Shown here in pieces: positions 5,820-12,095 of a stretch of 12,095 bases of DNA. The DNA lies in assembly GCA_964413635.1 (NCBI GenBank), contig CAYPTH010000093.1:1-12095 (forward strand), given 5' to 3'. Both the position numbers and the translations under genes were made by a program. The notes below the pieces were generated by a model, which had not been told where the DNA came from, did not search any database, and saw only the letters and a program-made list of their open reading frames with translations. The first letter of the stretch is position 1. Every line of letters starts with the position of its first letter. The stretch is from CAYFQV01 sp964413635 (GTDB lineage: Bacteria > Spirochaetota > Spirochaetia > DSM-27196 > PWMO01).

Positions 5820-5845
5820 CAATGACCGGTTTTCCAGATGGTGCG

Positions 5846-5854
5846 TGCTATATT
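5846..5854 (+). promoter_or_regulatory. Extended -10 promoter element of the BFN-domain gene
   Basis: TGCTATATT is a good extended -10 (TGn plus TATATT), with a poor -35 (CCGGTT at 17 bp). The start site would be near 5861, about four bases before the ATG at 5865, so the mRNA would be nearly leaderless. This favours 5865 over the in-frame ATG at 5838, which lies upstream of the -10. Confidence 0.45.
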
Positions 5855-5864
5855 AAAGCTCAGT

Positions 5865-6338
5865 ATGAAGCCTGGATGGGATTGTGCCGAACTGAAGGGA
5901 TTGAGCTTCACGCAAGTATCCCAAGCGCCGCACGTTTTGCTGGAACTGACTGATGACAGACGCGTTCTGATGGTGCCCGTGGGCATGCACGAAGCCCAGG
6001 CCATTCTGGAGGCGCTGGACCCGGAGGTTCCGTCGGACACCGCGTATGATGTCGTGACCGATCTACTGGAGTCGCACCGCCTCGAGCCGCAGTGTCTCGA
6101 GATAGACTCGGAACGAAACGGCAGTCTGGTCGCCACCTTCCGCTACGGCGGCGAGAATCGCAGCCATTTCCTGAAGCTCACACCTAGCCGTGGTCTTGCC
6201 ATGGCGGCGAAATCGAACATTCCGGTGTTTCTCCGAAAACGCGTATCCAAGCATTTGGGAAGCGTGGCCACTTCAAATATCGGCCTTGCGTCAGATCACG
6301 TGTCGATAGCCCAGCGGCCGCAGTCAACCGAGCGGTGA
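5865..6338 (+). CDS. BFN (DUF151, bifunctional nuclease-like) domain protein
   Basis: The 157-residue protein resembles the BFN/DUF151 family (PF02577). The match includes PHVLLELTDDRRVLMVPVGMHEAQAI (22-47, written here with reference to the family pattern of a hydrophobic strand, P-[IV]-x-[IV]-G-x-x-E-A-x-A-I), a helix with DVVTDLLES (62-70), and a C-terminal strand-helix PSRGLAMAAKSNIPVF (107-122). The usual family core is PSDA followed by a hydrophobic helix; here it is PSRG, so the acidic residue is missing. Plant members were described as nucleases; bacterial roles are mostly unknown. Residues after about 124 form a tail with no recognised domain. I prefer the start at 5865 since the likely -10 box lies between it and 5838. 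The gene stands 55 nt before pyrG, which has its own promoter. Confidence 0.75.
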   Translation: MKPGWDCAELKGLSFTQVSQAPHVLLELTDDRRVLMVPVGMHEAQAILEALDPEVPSDTAYDVVTDLLESHRLEPQCLEIDSERNGSLVATFRYGGENRSHFLKLTPSRGLAMAAKSNIPVFLRKRVSKHLGSVATSNIGLASDHVSIAQRPQSTER

Positions 6339-6356
6339 CTCCCAGGTCCCGCTTCG

Positions 6357-6385
6357 TTGACACTGCCCGGAGCCACCAGGATAAT
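6357..6385 (+). promoter_or_regulatory. Strong pyrG promoter placed for a leaderless mRNA
   Basis: TTGACA (6357-6362), a 17-bp spacer and GATAAT (6380-6385) match the sigma-70 consensus at 11 of 12 positions. The start site should fall near 6392, while the ATG is at 6394. No Shine-Dalgarno is present at a normal distance, which fits a leaderless or nearly leaderless transcript. Confidence 0.7.
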
Positions 6386-6393
6386 TCTCGAGC

Positions 6394-8070
6394 ATGAAGA
6401 ACTATATCTTCGTCACCGGTGGCGTCTGTTCGAGTCTTGGAAAAGGTATTGCCGCAGCCTCCATCGGCAGTCTCATGGAATGCCGTGGTCTCCGTGTCCG
6501 AATGGTCAAGATAGACCCCTACATTAACGTCGACGCCGGGACCATGAGCCCATATCAGCACGGCGAGGTCTACGTCACGGATGACGGAGCCGAGACCGAT
6601 CTCGATCTCGGAAACTACGCTCGGTTTACCGAGGCGCCGGTCGCCCGGGATAGCTCGATAACGACGGGTCAGATTTATCAGGAAGTGATACAGCGAGAAC
6701 GGGAAGGGCGGTATCTCGGCCGGACCGTACAAGTTATCCCCCACATAACCGACCGGATCAAGCAACGTGTCCTGGCAGTTGGGGAACAGCCGGACGTCGA
6801 CGTGACAATTGTCGAGATTGGCGGGACGGTTGGAGACATCGAGTCCTTTCCCTTTCTCGAAGCTGTCCGGCAGATGATCCACGAGATCGGGCACAGTCAC
6901 GTAATCTCCGTGCATGTGACGCTGATCCCCGAAGTTGCAGGGGGAGAGCTCAAGACAAAGCCGACACAGCACTCGGTGAAAGAACTTCGAGAGATCGGCG
7001 TCCAACCCGACGTGCTTCTCTGTCGTGTGCCGGACATGCTGTCCGAGGAGCTTCGCCGAAAGATCGCGCTCTTCACGAACGTGCCCTACGAGGCGGTCAT
7101 CTCTGCATATGACATTAAGACGACAATTTATGAGATCCCGTTGACCTTCCACCACCAAGATCTGGACTCGATTCTCCTGAACCTCCTTCATCTCGAAGCG
7201 GACGAGGCTGAGCTCGAAGAGTGGCAGCACGTGTCCGACGTGGCGAAAGGTGCTTCCACGACGGTGCGCATTGCCGTGGTCGGGAAGTACATTGAATTAA
7301 ACGACTCCTACAAATCCGTGGACGAGGCGCTCTTCCACGGCGGCGTGGCGAATGAGGTGCGGGTCGAGTTGGTCAAGGTGGATTCCGAGCGACTGGAGCG
7401 GAAGGACAATCTAGACGATGTCTTTGGGGACGTCGACGGAATTCTGGTTCCGGGTGGCTTTGGAAGCAGAGGGATCGAAGGAATGATCCGAACAGCGCAG
7501 TACGCTCGTGAGCGCGGACTGCCCTATTTCGGGATCTGTCTTGGTATGCAGGTCATGGTTATCGAGTACGCACGTCACGTTCTTCGGCTCCCAGAGGCCA
7601 ATAGCACCGAGTTTATTCCAGACACGCCCGATCCCGTCATCAGCCTCCTCGAAGAGCAGGTGAACGTAAAGAACTACGGTGGGACCATGCGACTCGGCGC
7701 AAACAATTCACGTCTGCTTCCGAGCACCCGAATTCGGGGGATCTACGACCGCGAGGTGATCTCGGAGCGTCACCGACACAGGTACGAGGTGTCCAACCAG
7801 TATCGGGAGCGACTGACCACGGGCGGCCTGATCGTCTCCGCGGTGACGGAAGACGACGCGCTGGTGGAATCGATCGAGTGGCCCGAGCATCCTTGGGGGC
7901 TCGGCGTGCAGTTCCATCCGGAGTTCAAATCTAAGCCTATAGCGGCACACCCGCTATTCCGAAGCTTCGTGGCGGCCGGTCTCCACCGTCGCACCACCAC
8001 GGCCGGCGGAGCGGATGAGTCCACCGCAACAGCGGACAACGCGTCGTCACTCGTTGAGCAGACGAGGTAG
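6394..8070 (+). CDS. pyrG: CTP synthase (glutamine hydrolysing)
   Basis: PyrG makes CTP from UTP, ATP and glutamine, the last step of pyrimidine nucleotide synthesis, in the cytoplasm. The 558-residue protein has an amidoligase domain (1-265) with the P-loop GGVCSSLGKG (9-18), DPYINVDAGTMSPYQHGEV (41-59) and VTDDGAETDLDLG (61-73), and a class I glutamine amidotransferase domain (about 290-530) with the oxyanion region PGGFGSRG, nucleophile C382 in GICLGMQ, and H508/E510 in GVQFHPEF. All catalytic residues are kept. It is a little longer than the E. coli enzyme (545) owing to a polar C-terminal tail from about 531. The start agrees with the universal KNYIFVTGG beginning. There is no Shine-Dalgarno; see the promoter entry. 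lptC follows after 2 nt, so the lpt genes may be co-transcribed. Confidence 0.98.
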   Translation: MKNYIFVTGGVCSSLGKGIAAASIGSLMECRGLRVRMVKIDPYINVDAGTMSPYQHGEVYVTDDGAETDLDLGNYARFTEAPVARDSSITTGQIYQEVIQREREGRYLGRTVQVIPHITDRIKQRVLAVGEQPDVDVTIVEIGGTVGDIESFPFLEAVRQMIHEIGHSHVISVHVTLIPEVAGGELKTKPTQHSVKELREIGVQPDVLLCRVPDMLSEELRRKIALFTNVPYEAVISAYDIKTTIYEIPLTFHHQDLDSILLNLLHLEADEAELEEWQHVSDVAKGASTTVRIAVVGKYIELNDSYKSVDEALFHGGVANEVRVELVKVDSERLERKDNLDDVFGDVDGILVPGGFGSRGIEGMIRTAQYARERGLPYFGICLGMQVMVIEYARHVLRLPEANSTEFIPDTPDPVISLLEEQVNVKNYGGTMRLGANNSRLLPSTRIRGIYDREVISERHRHRYEVSNQYRERLTTGGLIVSAVTEDDALVESIEWPEHPWGLGVQFHPEFKSKPIAAHPLFRSFVAAGLHRRTTTAGGADESTATADNASSLVEQTR

Positions 8071-8072
8071 TA

Positions 8073-8684
8073 GTGCCCATGCATACCGAGCTGGAGCGCA
8101 TCTCGCGTCGCTGCAGAACGCTCCTGGTCCTGGTCGCGATCGCCCTCGCAGCCGGGTGTAGCCTGGACTACGACGCCGGTCGCATTGCGGAGGAGCGTCC
8201 GGAGGAGCTGCCCGAAACCATTCTGTTTGAGTCCTCGTACACGATCGAGCGCCGAAGTGACCGGGTCTTGCGCTTTACGGCCGAGCGAGCGGAGAGCTAC
8301 CCGGAACAGAACACGCAACTGCTCTTTGGTCTGACCTTCACCGAACGGACCGCCGACGGCGAGGTGCTCAGCTCGGGAAACGCCGATCGAGCGACTTACT
8401 TCACCGACAGTGATAACGTCGAGCTTTCCGGCGGGATCCGGTTTCGCGCGGAGACCGAATCCGCCGAGGTTCAGGCGGAGTATCTCTTCTGGAATGATGA
8501 GGAAGATCGGCTCACCAGTCGGGAAGACGAGCGGGTAACCGTCGTTCGGGACTCAGGCTCAAAGATCACCGGCCTCGGATTTGAAGCGGACACGCGCCTC
8601 AAGCGGGTCTCCTTCACCGGGGAGGTGAGCGGAACCCTCGTCACCGACGACAGCGAGGAGGGCAGTGATTCGACCACTCCGTAG
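8073..8684 (+). CDS. lptC: LptC-like lipoprotein of the lipopolysaccharide transport bridge
   Basis: LptC sits in the inner membrane and passes lipopolysaccharide (or a related lipid) from LptB2FG to LptA. The 203-residue product begins with a lipoprotein signal: basic residues, a hydrophobic stretch LLVLVAIALAAG, and a lipobox ending at C29. The body (40-185) is beta-rich with alternating polar and hydrophobic residues and fits the LptC/OstA fold: LRFTAERAESYPE, then ATYFTDSDNVELSGGIRF. Identification rests mainly on this pattern and on standing before lptA and lptB. E. coli LptC is instead held by a transmembrane helix. I chose GTG at 8073, with GAGG 5 nt upstream; an ATG at 8079 would drop two residues. 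It starts 2 nt after pyrG and overlaps lptA by 20 nt. Confidence 0.82.
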   Translation: MPMHTELERISRRCRTLLVLVAIALAAGCSLDYDAGRIAEERPEELPETILFESSYTIERRSDRVLRFTAERAESYPEQNTQLLFGLTFTERTADGEVLSSGNADRATYFTDSDNVELSGGIRFRAETESAEVQAEYLFWNDEEDRLTSREDERVTVVRDSGSKITGLGFEADTRLKRVSFTGEVSGTLVTDDSEEGSDSTTP

Positions 8685-9360
8685 CGTTGCGCTCCTGCTG
8701 CTTTCGACCACCGTGTTCGCCGCTTCACTCGCTGCCGAGACCTTTGAGTTTTCCAGCAACCGGACCTCTATTGTGTTTGCCGAAGGGCGGGAACGAACCG
8801 TCCTCTCCGGCAATGCGCGGGTTGTCTCGGATGAGACCGTAATTGAGGCGGAATCCATCGAGATTTTCGGTGAGGACTTTCGCTACGCAACCGCCGAAGA
8901 CAGCGTCTACGTCGAGGATCTCGAGCGCGGTATTCGCCTGACCAGCCAGAGCCTCTTCTTTGACCGCGAGGAGGACATTATCCGTGCGGAGGGCTCGGCG
9001 GTCATGGAGGATTTGGACAACGATCTGGTTGTGAAGGGCGGAATTATTGAACACCGTACCGAAGAAGAGCTCAGCACGGTCCAGGTGGGCGTACGTATTC
9101 TCGGCGAGGATCTCACCGCGCGCGGGGAGTTTGCCCGGTACCAGCGCGACACCCAGAATCTCGAGCTCTCCGGTCTACCCGTGGTCTTCTGGAAGGGCGA
9201 CGAATACCGCGCCTCGCGCATTATCATGAACCTGGACACTGAGGAGATCACGTTGCAGGGCGAGGTTCGCGGGTCGGTGACCACCGGCGAGGAAGGCGAC
9301 GGCGAGGAAGGCGCGGCCGAGGAGGGCGACGGCACCAACGAGGAGTCCGAAGATGAGTGA
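8665..9360 (+). CDS. lptA: LptA/OstA-family periplasmic lipopolysaccharide transport protein
   Basis: LptA forms the periplasmic bridge that carries lipopolysaccharide to the outer-membrane LptD/E. The 231-residue protein has a signal peptide (residues 1 to about 24; LLLLSTTVFAASLAAE, likely cut near SLA-A). The OstA-type beta-jellyroll region follows, with repeated V-x-x-G-x-A-x-V patterns such as VLSGNARVVSDETVIEAESIEI, written here as family evidence at residues 46-67. The chain ends in an unusual acidic tail (204-231) containing three tandem pentapeptides of the form [GA]-E-E-G-[DA]. Start is GTG at 8665, with AGGAGG 3 nt upstream, inside the end of lptC. The stop overlaps the lptB start by 8 nt. 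The nested genes imply tight co-translation of the whole lpt unit. Confidence 0.85.
   Translation: MIRPLRSVALLLLSTTVFAASLAAETFEFSSNRTSIVFAEGRERTVLSGNARVVSDETVIEAESIEIFGEDFRYATAEDSVYVEDLERGIRLTSQSLFFDREEDIIRAEGSAVMEDLDNDLVVKGGIIEHRTEEELSTVQVGVRILGEDLTARGEFARYQRDTQNLELSGLPVVFWKGDEYRASRIIMNLDTEEITLQGEVRGSVTTGEEGDGEEGAAEEGDGTNEESEDE
9286..9330 (+). repeat. Three tandem 15-bp repeats in the lptA tail
   Basis: GGCGAGGAAGGCGAC (9286-9300), GGCGAGGAAGGCGCG (9301-9315) and GCCGAGGAGGGCGAC (9316-9330) are in frame and encode GEEGD, GEEGA and AEEGD. The first two differ by only two bases. Such a unit can gain or lose copies without breaking the frame. Confidence 0.85.
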
Positions 9361-10102
9361 CTCCCACAGCGCCGAGCAGGCCGCGCTGAGCGTGCGTGAC
9401 CTGGTCAAACGCTTTGGCCGCCGCACCGTTGTGCGCGGGATCGGGTTTGAGATGCACCGGGGTGAGGTGGTTGGCTTCCTTGGGCCGAATGGGGCGGGAA
9501 AAACGACCGTCTTCTACATGATCGTGGGTTTCATCAGCCCCAATTCAGGGCGCATCTTTTTGAACGCTACGGACGTGACCCGCTACCCTATGTACCGGCG
9601 CGCCCGGCTGGGTATCTCCTACCTCCCGCAAGAGGCGTCCGTGTTTCGGAAGCTGTCGGTGGAGCAAAACATCTGGGCGATCCTGGAAACCCGAAACGAC
9701 CTCACCAAGAAACAGAAGCGGGCAAAGCTCGAAGAGCTGTTGGAGGAGCTCGGCATTGTGACGAATCGCCATCAGAAGGCCTACACGCTCTCAGGTGGAG
9801 AGCGGCGACGGACTGAGATAGCGCGCTCCCTTGCCATTGAGCCACAGTTCCTGCTCTTAGATGAGCCCTTTGCCGGTATTGACCCAATTGCCGTCTACGA
9901 CATCAAAACGATCATTGCCGATCTCTCGAAGAAGGGGATCGGGGTTCTTCTCACCGACCACAACGTTCGTGACACGCTGGAAATCACCGACAGATCGTAC
10001 ATCATTAAAGATGGAGAGATCGTGGTGGCGGGCAATCGCGACGACGTCATGCAGAACGAGATTGCTCGGAAGGTCTACCTGGGTGAGTCGTTCCGAATGT
10101 GA
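9353..10102 (+). CDS. lptB: LPS export ABC transporter ATPase LptB
   Basis: LptB is the cytoplasmic ATPase that powers extraction of lipopolysaccharide by LptF/LptG. The 249-residue protein has Walker A GPNGAGKT (44-51), the Q-loop Q93 in LPQEASVF, the signature LSGGE (146-150), Walker B FLLLDE (166-171), the family stretch PFAGIDP, the switch histidine H203 in TDHNVRDTL and the typical LptB ending VYLGESFRM. All nucleotide-binding motifs are complete. The ATG at 9353 overlaps the lptA stop (ATGAGTGA). The partners lptF and lptG are not in the window. A promoter for rpoN starts 24 nt after its stop codon. Confidence 0.97.
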   Translation: MSDSHSAEQAALSVRDLVKRFGRRTVVRGIGFEMHRGEVVGFLGPNGAGKTTVFYMIVGFISPNSGRIFLNATDVTRYPMYRRARLGISYLPQEASVFRKLSVEQNIWAILETRNDLTKKQKRAKLEELLEELGIVTNRHQKAYTLSGGERRRTEIARSLAIEPQFLLLDEPFAGIDPIAVYDIKTIIADLSKKGIGVLLTDHNVRDTLEITDRSYIIKDGEIVVAGNRDDVMQNEIARKVYLGESFRM

Positions 10103-10125
10103 ACGGAACGTCCCTGAGGGTCTCG

Positions 10126-10154
10126 TTGACAAAGGTATGGGCCTACACCACAAT
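10126..10154 (+). promoter_or_regulatory. Promoter of rpoN-hpf-hprK
   Basis: TTGACA (10126-10131), a perfect -35, is followed by a 17-bp spacer and CACAAT (10149-10154) as -10. The start site would be near 10161, giving a leader of about 56 nt that contains the hairpin next to the ribosome site. rpoN can thus be expressed apart from the lpt genes, although no terminator separates them. Confidence 0.6.
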
Positions 10155-10178
10155 CAAATTTCAGGTCTCGAAAGGTAA

Positions 10179-10211
10179 CCGCGGCCCTTCGAAAAGGGGA
10201 ATGCGCGGAGG
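10179..10211 (+). promoter_or_regulatory. Hairpin touching the rpoN ribosome binding site
   Basis: CCCTT (10185-10189) pairs with AAGGG (10194-10198) across CGAA. Outside an internal loop, CCGCG (10179-10183) can pair with CGCGG (10204-10208), whose last two bases belong to the Shine-Dalgarno GGAGG (10207-10211). The fold could limit rpoN translation, which already begins at a TTG codon. Seen by eye only. Confidence 0.35.
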
Positions 10212-10216
10212 ACTCG

Positions 10217-11602
10217 TTGCAGATACAGAAGCCGGTACTTGCTCAAGAACAAAGACTCCGAATGAATCCTCAGCTCTATCAGAGCATTCAGCTGATGATG
10301 CTGCCGATTCAGGAGTTGAGATTCCGTATTGACCAGGAGCTCGAGCAGAACCCGGCCCTCGATGTCGTAGAAGACTCTTCAATGCTCTCATTGGACGAGG
10401 CGACACAGCCGCGGGACGAAGAGTACGACTACTTTGAGAATACCTCCGATCCCGGCTTCCAAGAGAGCGGCTACGACGAGGAAAGCAGCGACAACAAGCG
10501 CCGGTTCATGGAGGGCGCCCTTTCACGATCTGAATCTCTCCACGACCACCTCCTCTGGCAGCTCCGGCTCCAACCAATTTCGGACAAGCTGTTCGAGCTC
10601 GGTGAGACGGTGATCATGAATCTGGATGCCAACGGCTTTCATACGGAGGATCCGTACTCGCTGGTTCCGAAGGAAGACCAGGACGAGCTCGGCCACGTTA
10701 TCGAAATGATCCAGACCTTCGAGCCGGCGGGAACGGCGGTCTCGAGCTACCAGGAGTCGCTGTTAGTCCAGACCCAACTGCGGGACGACGCGCCGGAGGA
10801 CACCGAGACGGTACTGCGGGACCACCTCCTGCTCCTCGAGAAGGGCAAGTACGCCGAGTTGGCGAAGCGACTCAAGTCCACGGAAGATCACGTTCAGGAA
10901 ATCCTGGAGTTCGTTCGTAGTCTCACTCCCTTCCCTGGGCGCGAATACTCCAACGACACCACGCGGTACGTTGTTCCCGACCTCCTGGTGACCATGAGGG
11001 AGGGCGAGCTGGTCATTTTTCTCAATGACGAGGAGATCCCCGCGCTTTCAATCAATCCCTTCTTCGAAGAGGTGGGTGGCCAAGCACCGAGCAAGGACAG
11101 CGAGCGGAAGGCGGCGCGGCGCTTTGCGAACTCTTCGGTGAAGGACGCCAGGTGGTTCATTCACAGTATCCAACTGCGAAATCAAACGCTGCTCAAGACC
11201 GCCCGAGCGATCATCGACTTCCAGCGGGACTTTTTCGTGAAGGGGCCAAAGTATCTGGTGCCCCTGACGCTCAAAGACATTGCCGCGGAAGTAGGCGTTC
11301 ACGAGGCGACGGTGTCGCGGATCACGACCGCCAAGTACATGCAGACGGATTTTGGTATCTTTGAGTTGAAGTATTTTTTCTCCAACTCGATTTCCGGTAC
11401 GGGATCGAGTGGCTCTCGCTTCTCCAAGGAGGCGGTGAAGGAAACCATCAAGGAAATACTCGAGGAGGAATCGAAGAGCGGAAAACACCTGTCGGACCAG
11501 CGAATAGCCGATCTCCTGAAGAAACAGGGCATCTCCATTGCCCGGCGCACCGTCGCGAAGTATCGGAAGGAGCTCGATATCAGCTCGTCGTATGATCGAT
11601 AA
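10217..11602 (+). CDS. rpoN: RNA polymerase sigma-54 factor
   Basis: RpoN directs RNA polymerase to -24/-12 promoters, where transcription needs an ATP-driven enhancer-binding protein. The 461-residue protein has the Gln-rich activator-interacting region I (2-50; LAQEQRLRMNPQLYQSIQLM, residues 8-27), an acidic region II (51-100), the core-binding domain (about 100-300), the helix-turn-helix with HEATVSRITTAKYM (362-375) and IFELKYFFS, and the RpoN box ARRTVAKYR (442-450) that reads the -24 element. All regions are complete. The start is TTG at 10217, chosen because GGAGG lies 5 nt upstream and region I begins directly after it. hpf follows after 20 nt. A good sigma-54 promoter lies before hsp20 in this window. 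Confidence 0.97.
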   Translation: MQIQKPVLAQEQRLRMNPQLYQSIQLMMLPIQELRFRIDQELEQNPALDVVEDSSMLSLDEATQPRDEEYDYFENTSDPGFQESGYDEESSDNKRRFMEGALSRSESLHDHLLWQLRLQPISDKLFELGETVIMNLDANGFHTEDPYSLVPKEDQDELGHVIEMIQTFEPAGTAVSSYQESLLVQTQLRDDAPEDTETVLRDHLLLLEKGKYAELAKRLKSTEDHVQEILEFVRSLTPFPGREYSNDTTRYVVPDLLVTMREGELVIFLNDEEIPALSINPFFEEVGGQAPSKDSERKAARRFANSSVKDARWFIHSIQLRNQTLLKTARAIIDFQRDFFVKGPKYLVPLTLKDIAAEVGVHEATVSRITTAKYMQTDFGIFELKYFFSNSISGTGSSGSRFSKEAVKETIKEILEEESKSGKHLSDQRIADLLKKQGISIARRTVAKYRKELDISSSYDR

Positions 11603-11622
11603 CCCTATTTCGGAGGTACGCA

Positions 11623-11913
11623 ATGCACCTAGACATTGAGGCAGTCCACTTTGATCTGAAGGAAGAGACGCAGGAATTCGTGGAGCATCGCCTGGGAAAG
11701 ATCGACTTTGCGAAGGACATGATCGTCGATCTGGAGTTTACCTTCGTGAAGGAAACGCACGAGTACGAGCTCGAGGTGAAGGTCCACTTCCGCTGGGGCA
11801 ACTCCCACGTGATCAAGGTGAAGAGCTTCGAGCTCCATGAGGGTATTGATACCCTGATTGATAAGCTGGAATTGAAGGTCAAAAAAGAGAAGGAGAAGGT
11901 GAAGGAGCACTAG
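11623..11913 (+). CDS. hpf: Ribosome hibernation promoting factor, short form
   Basis: HPF binds the decoding centre of the 30S subunit and inactivates ribosomes in stationary phase or starvation. The 96-residue protein is the short, single-domain type (the long form has a C-terminal dimerisation domain). It shows the beta-alpha-beta-beta-beta-alpha pattern: MHLDIEAVHFDL, the helix EETQEFVEHRLGKID, DLEFTFVKETHEYELEVKVHF and the C-terminal helix IDTLIDKLELKVKKEKEK, rich in lysine as expected for RNA contact. GGAGG stands 6 nt before the ATG. It lies directly behind rpoN, a very widely kept pairing, and 7 nt before hprK. Confidence 0.92.
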   Translation: MHLDIEAVHFDLKEETQEFVEHRLGKIDFAKDMIVDLEFTFVKETHEYELEVKVHFRWGNSHVIKVKSFELHEGIDTLIDKLELKVKKEKEKVKEH

Positions 11914-11920
11914 CACCCGA

Positions 11921-12095
11921 GTGGTTACCAAGTTCACGATTCTCGACCTCCTCGATCTGGATCTGAAGGAGCACAACGCCCTCAACCTCAAGTGCATCGG
12001 CGGCCGTCCCGGTCTGACGCGGGAGCTCCGCGTTCCGGACATCAACCGCCCCGGTCTCGCCCTGAACGGCTTCTTCGACAACTTTGGCAGTGAGC
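11921..12095 (+). CDS. hprK: HPr kinase/phosphorylase, N-terminal part (runs off the window)
   Basis: Only the first 58 codons are present. They match the N-terminal domain of HprK: KFTILDLLDLDLKEHNALNL (4-23), then LTRELRVPDINRPGLALNGFFDNF, the stretch that carries the conserved PDINRPGLAL-type motif of full-length HprK. The Walker A and kinase/phosphorylase residues lie beyond 12095. HprK phosphorylates serine 46 of HPr and removes that phosphate, tying sugar transport to carbon status. The likely start is GTG at 11921; the only Shine-Dalgarno (AAGGAG, 11902-11907) is 13 nt upstream inside hpf, so translation may depend on coupling. In many Proteobacteria ptsN occupies this place behind rpoN-hpf. 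Confidence 0.93.
   Translation, partial: MVTKFTILDLLDLDLKEHNALNLKCIGGRPGLTRELRVPDINRPGLALNGFFDNFGSE

Noticed and set aside
5838..5864. ATG at 5838 as start of the BFN gene
   Set aside because: The best -10 box lies downstream of it and there is no ribosome site; kept only as an alternative.
6184..7230. Minus-strand open frame of 348 codons opposite pyrG
   Set aside because: It is antisense to highly conserved pyrG codons; long shadow frames are common in GC-rich genes, and it shows no domain.
1..12095. CRISPR array, insertion sequence, prophage or toxin-antitoxin pair
   Set aside because: No regular direct repeats, transposase, integrase or paired toxin/antitoxin frames were seen; the window is mostly core genes.

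Overview
This is a 12.1-kb piece of a draft bacterial chromosome, broken by a run of exactly 100 Ns at 2438-2537 (probably a scaffold gap of unknown true length). The genome is GC-rich and comes from a diderm, since it encodes LptC-LptA-LptB. It combines an lpt/rpoN/hpf block with HPr kinase, a YmdB/TIGR00282-type protein, CheB/CheR and HD-GYP signalling. That mix fits best with a free-living spirochaete-like organism (Spirochaetota). This is inference from gene content only; another diderm phylum cannot be excluded.

Left part, minus strand (1-2260). The window opens with the 5' part of a tRNA-Leu(CAG) and its promoter. Next come a GAF-HD-GYP c-di-GMP phosphodiesterase and a two-gene unit: hsp20 and an overlapping 40-residue single-pass membrane microprotein. 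The hsp20 control region is the most unusual stretch. It carries a very good sigma-54 (-24/-12) promoter. A short hairpin also covers the hsp20 Shine-Dalgarno and looks like a possible RNA thermometer. The sigma-54 gene itself, rpoN, lies at the other end of the window.

Middle part (2538-6338). A plus-strand pair encodes a YmdB-family protein that has lost nearly all metal ligands and an RseC-like Cys-rich membrane protein. It converges, with overlapping stop codons, on a minus-strand cheR-cheB operon. A divergent promoter region separates cheR from a BFN (DUF151) domain protein whose signature motif is altered.

Right part, plus strand (6357-12095). pyrG has a strong promoter placed so close to its ATG that the mRNA should be nearly leaderless. 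It is followed by tightly packed lptC, lptA and lptB (LPS or lipid export to the outer membrane). rpoN then has its own promoter and a hairpin touching its ribosome binding site, followed by hpf (ribosome hibernation) and the start of hprK (HPr kinase/phosphorylase). This resembles the classic lptCAB-rpoN-hpf-PTS neighbourhood of Proteobacteria, with hprK where ptsN would usually stand.

Taken together the genes cover signalling (c-di-GMP, chemotaxis adaptation), envelope biogenesis and stress or starvation control. The candidate link between sigma-54 and the small heat-shock operon, with a second RNA-level switch, is the main thing to follow up.
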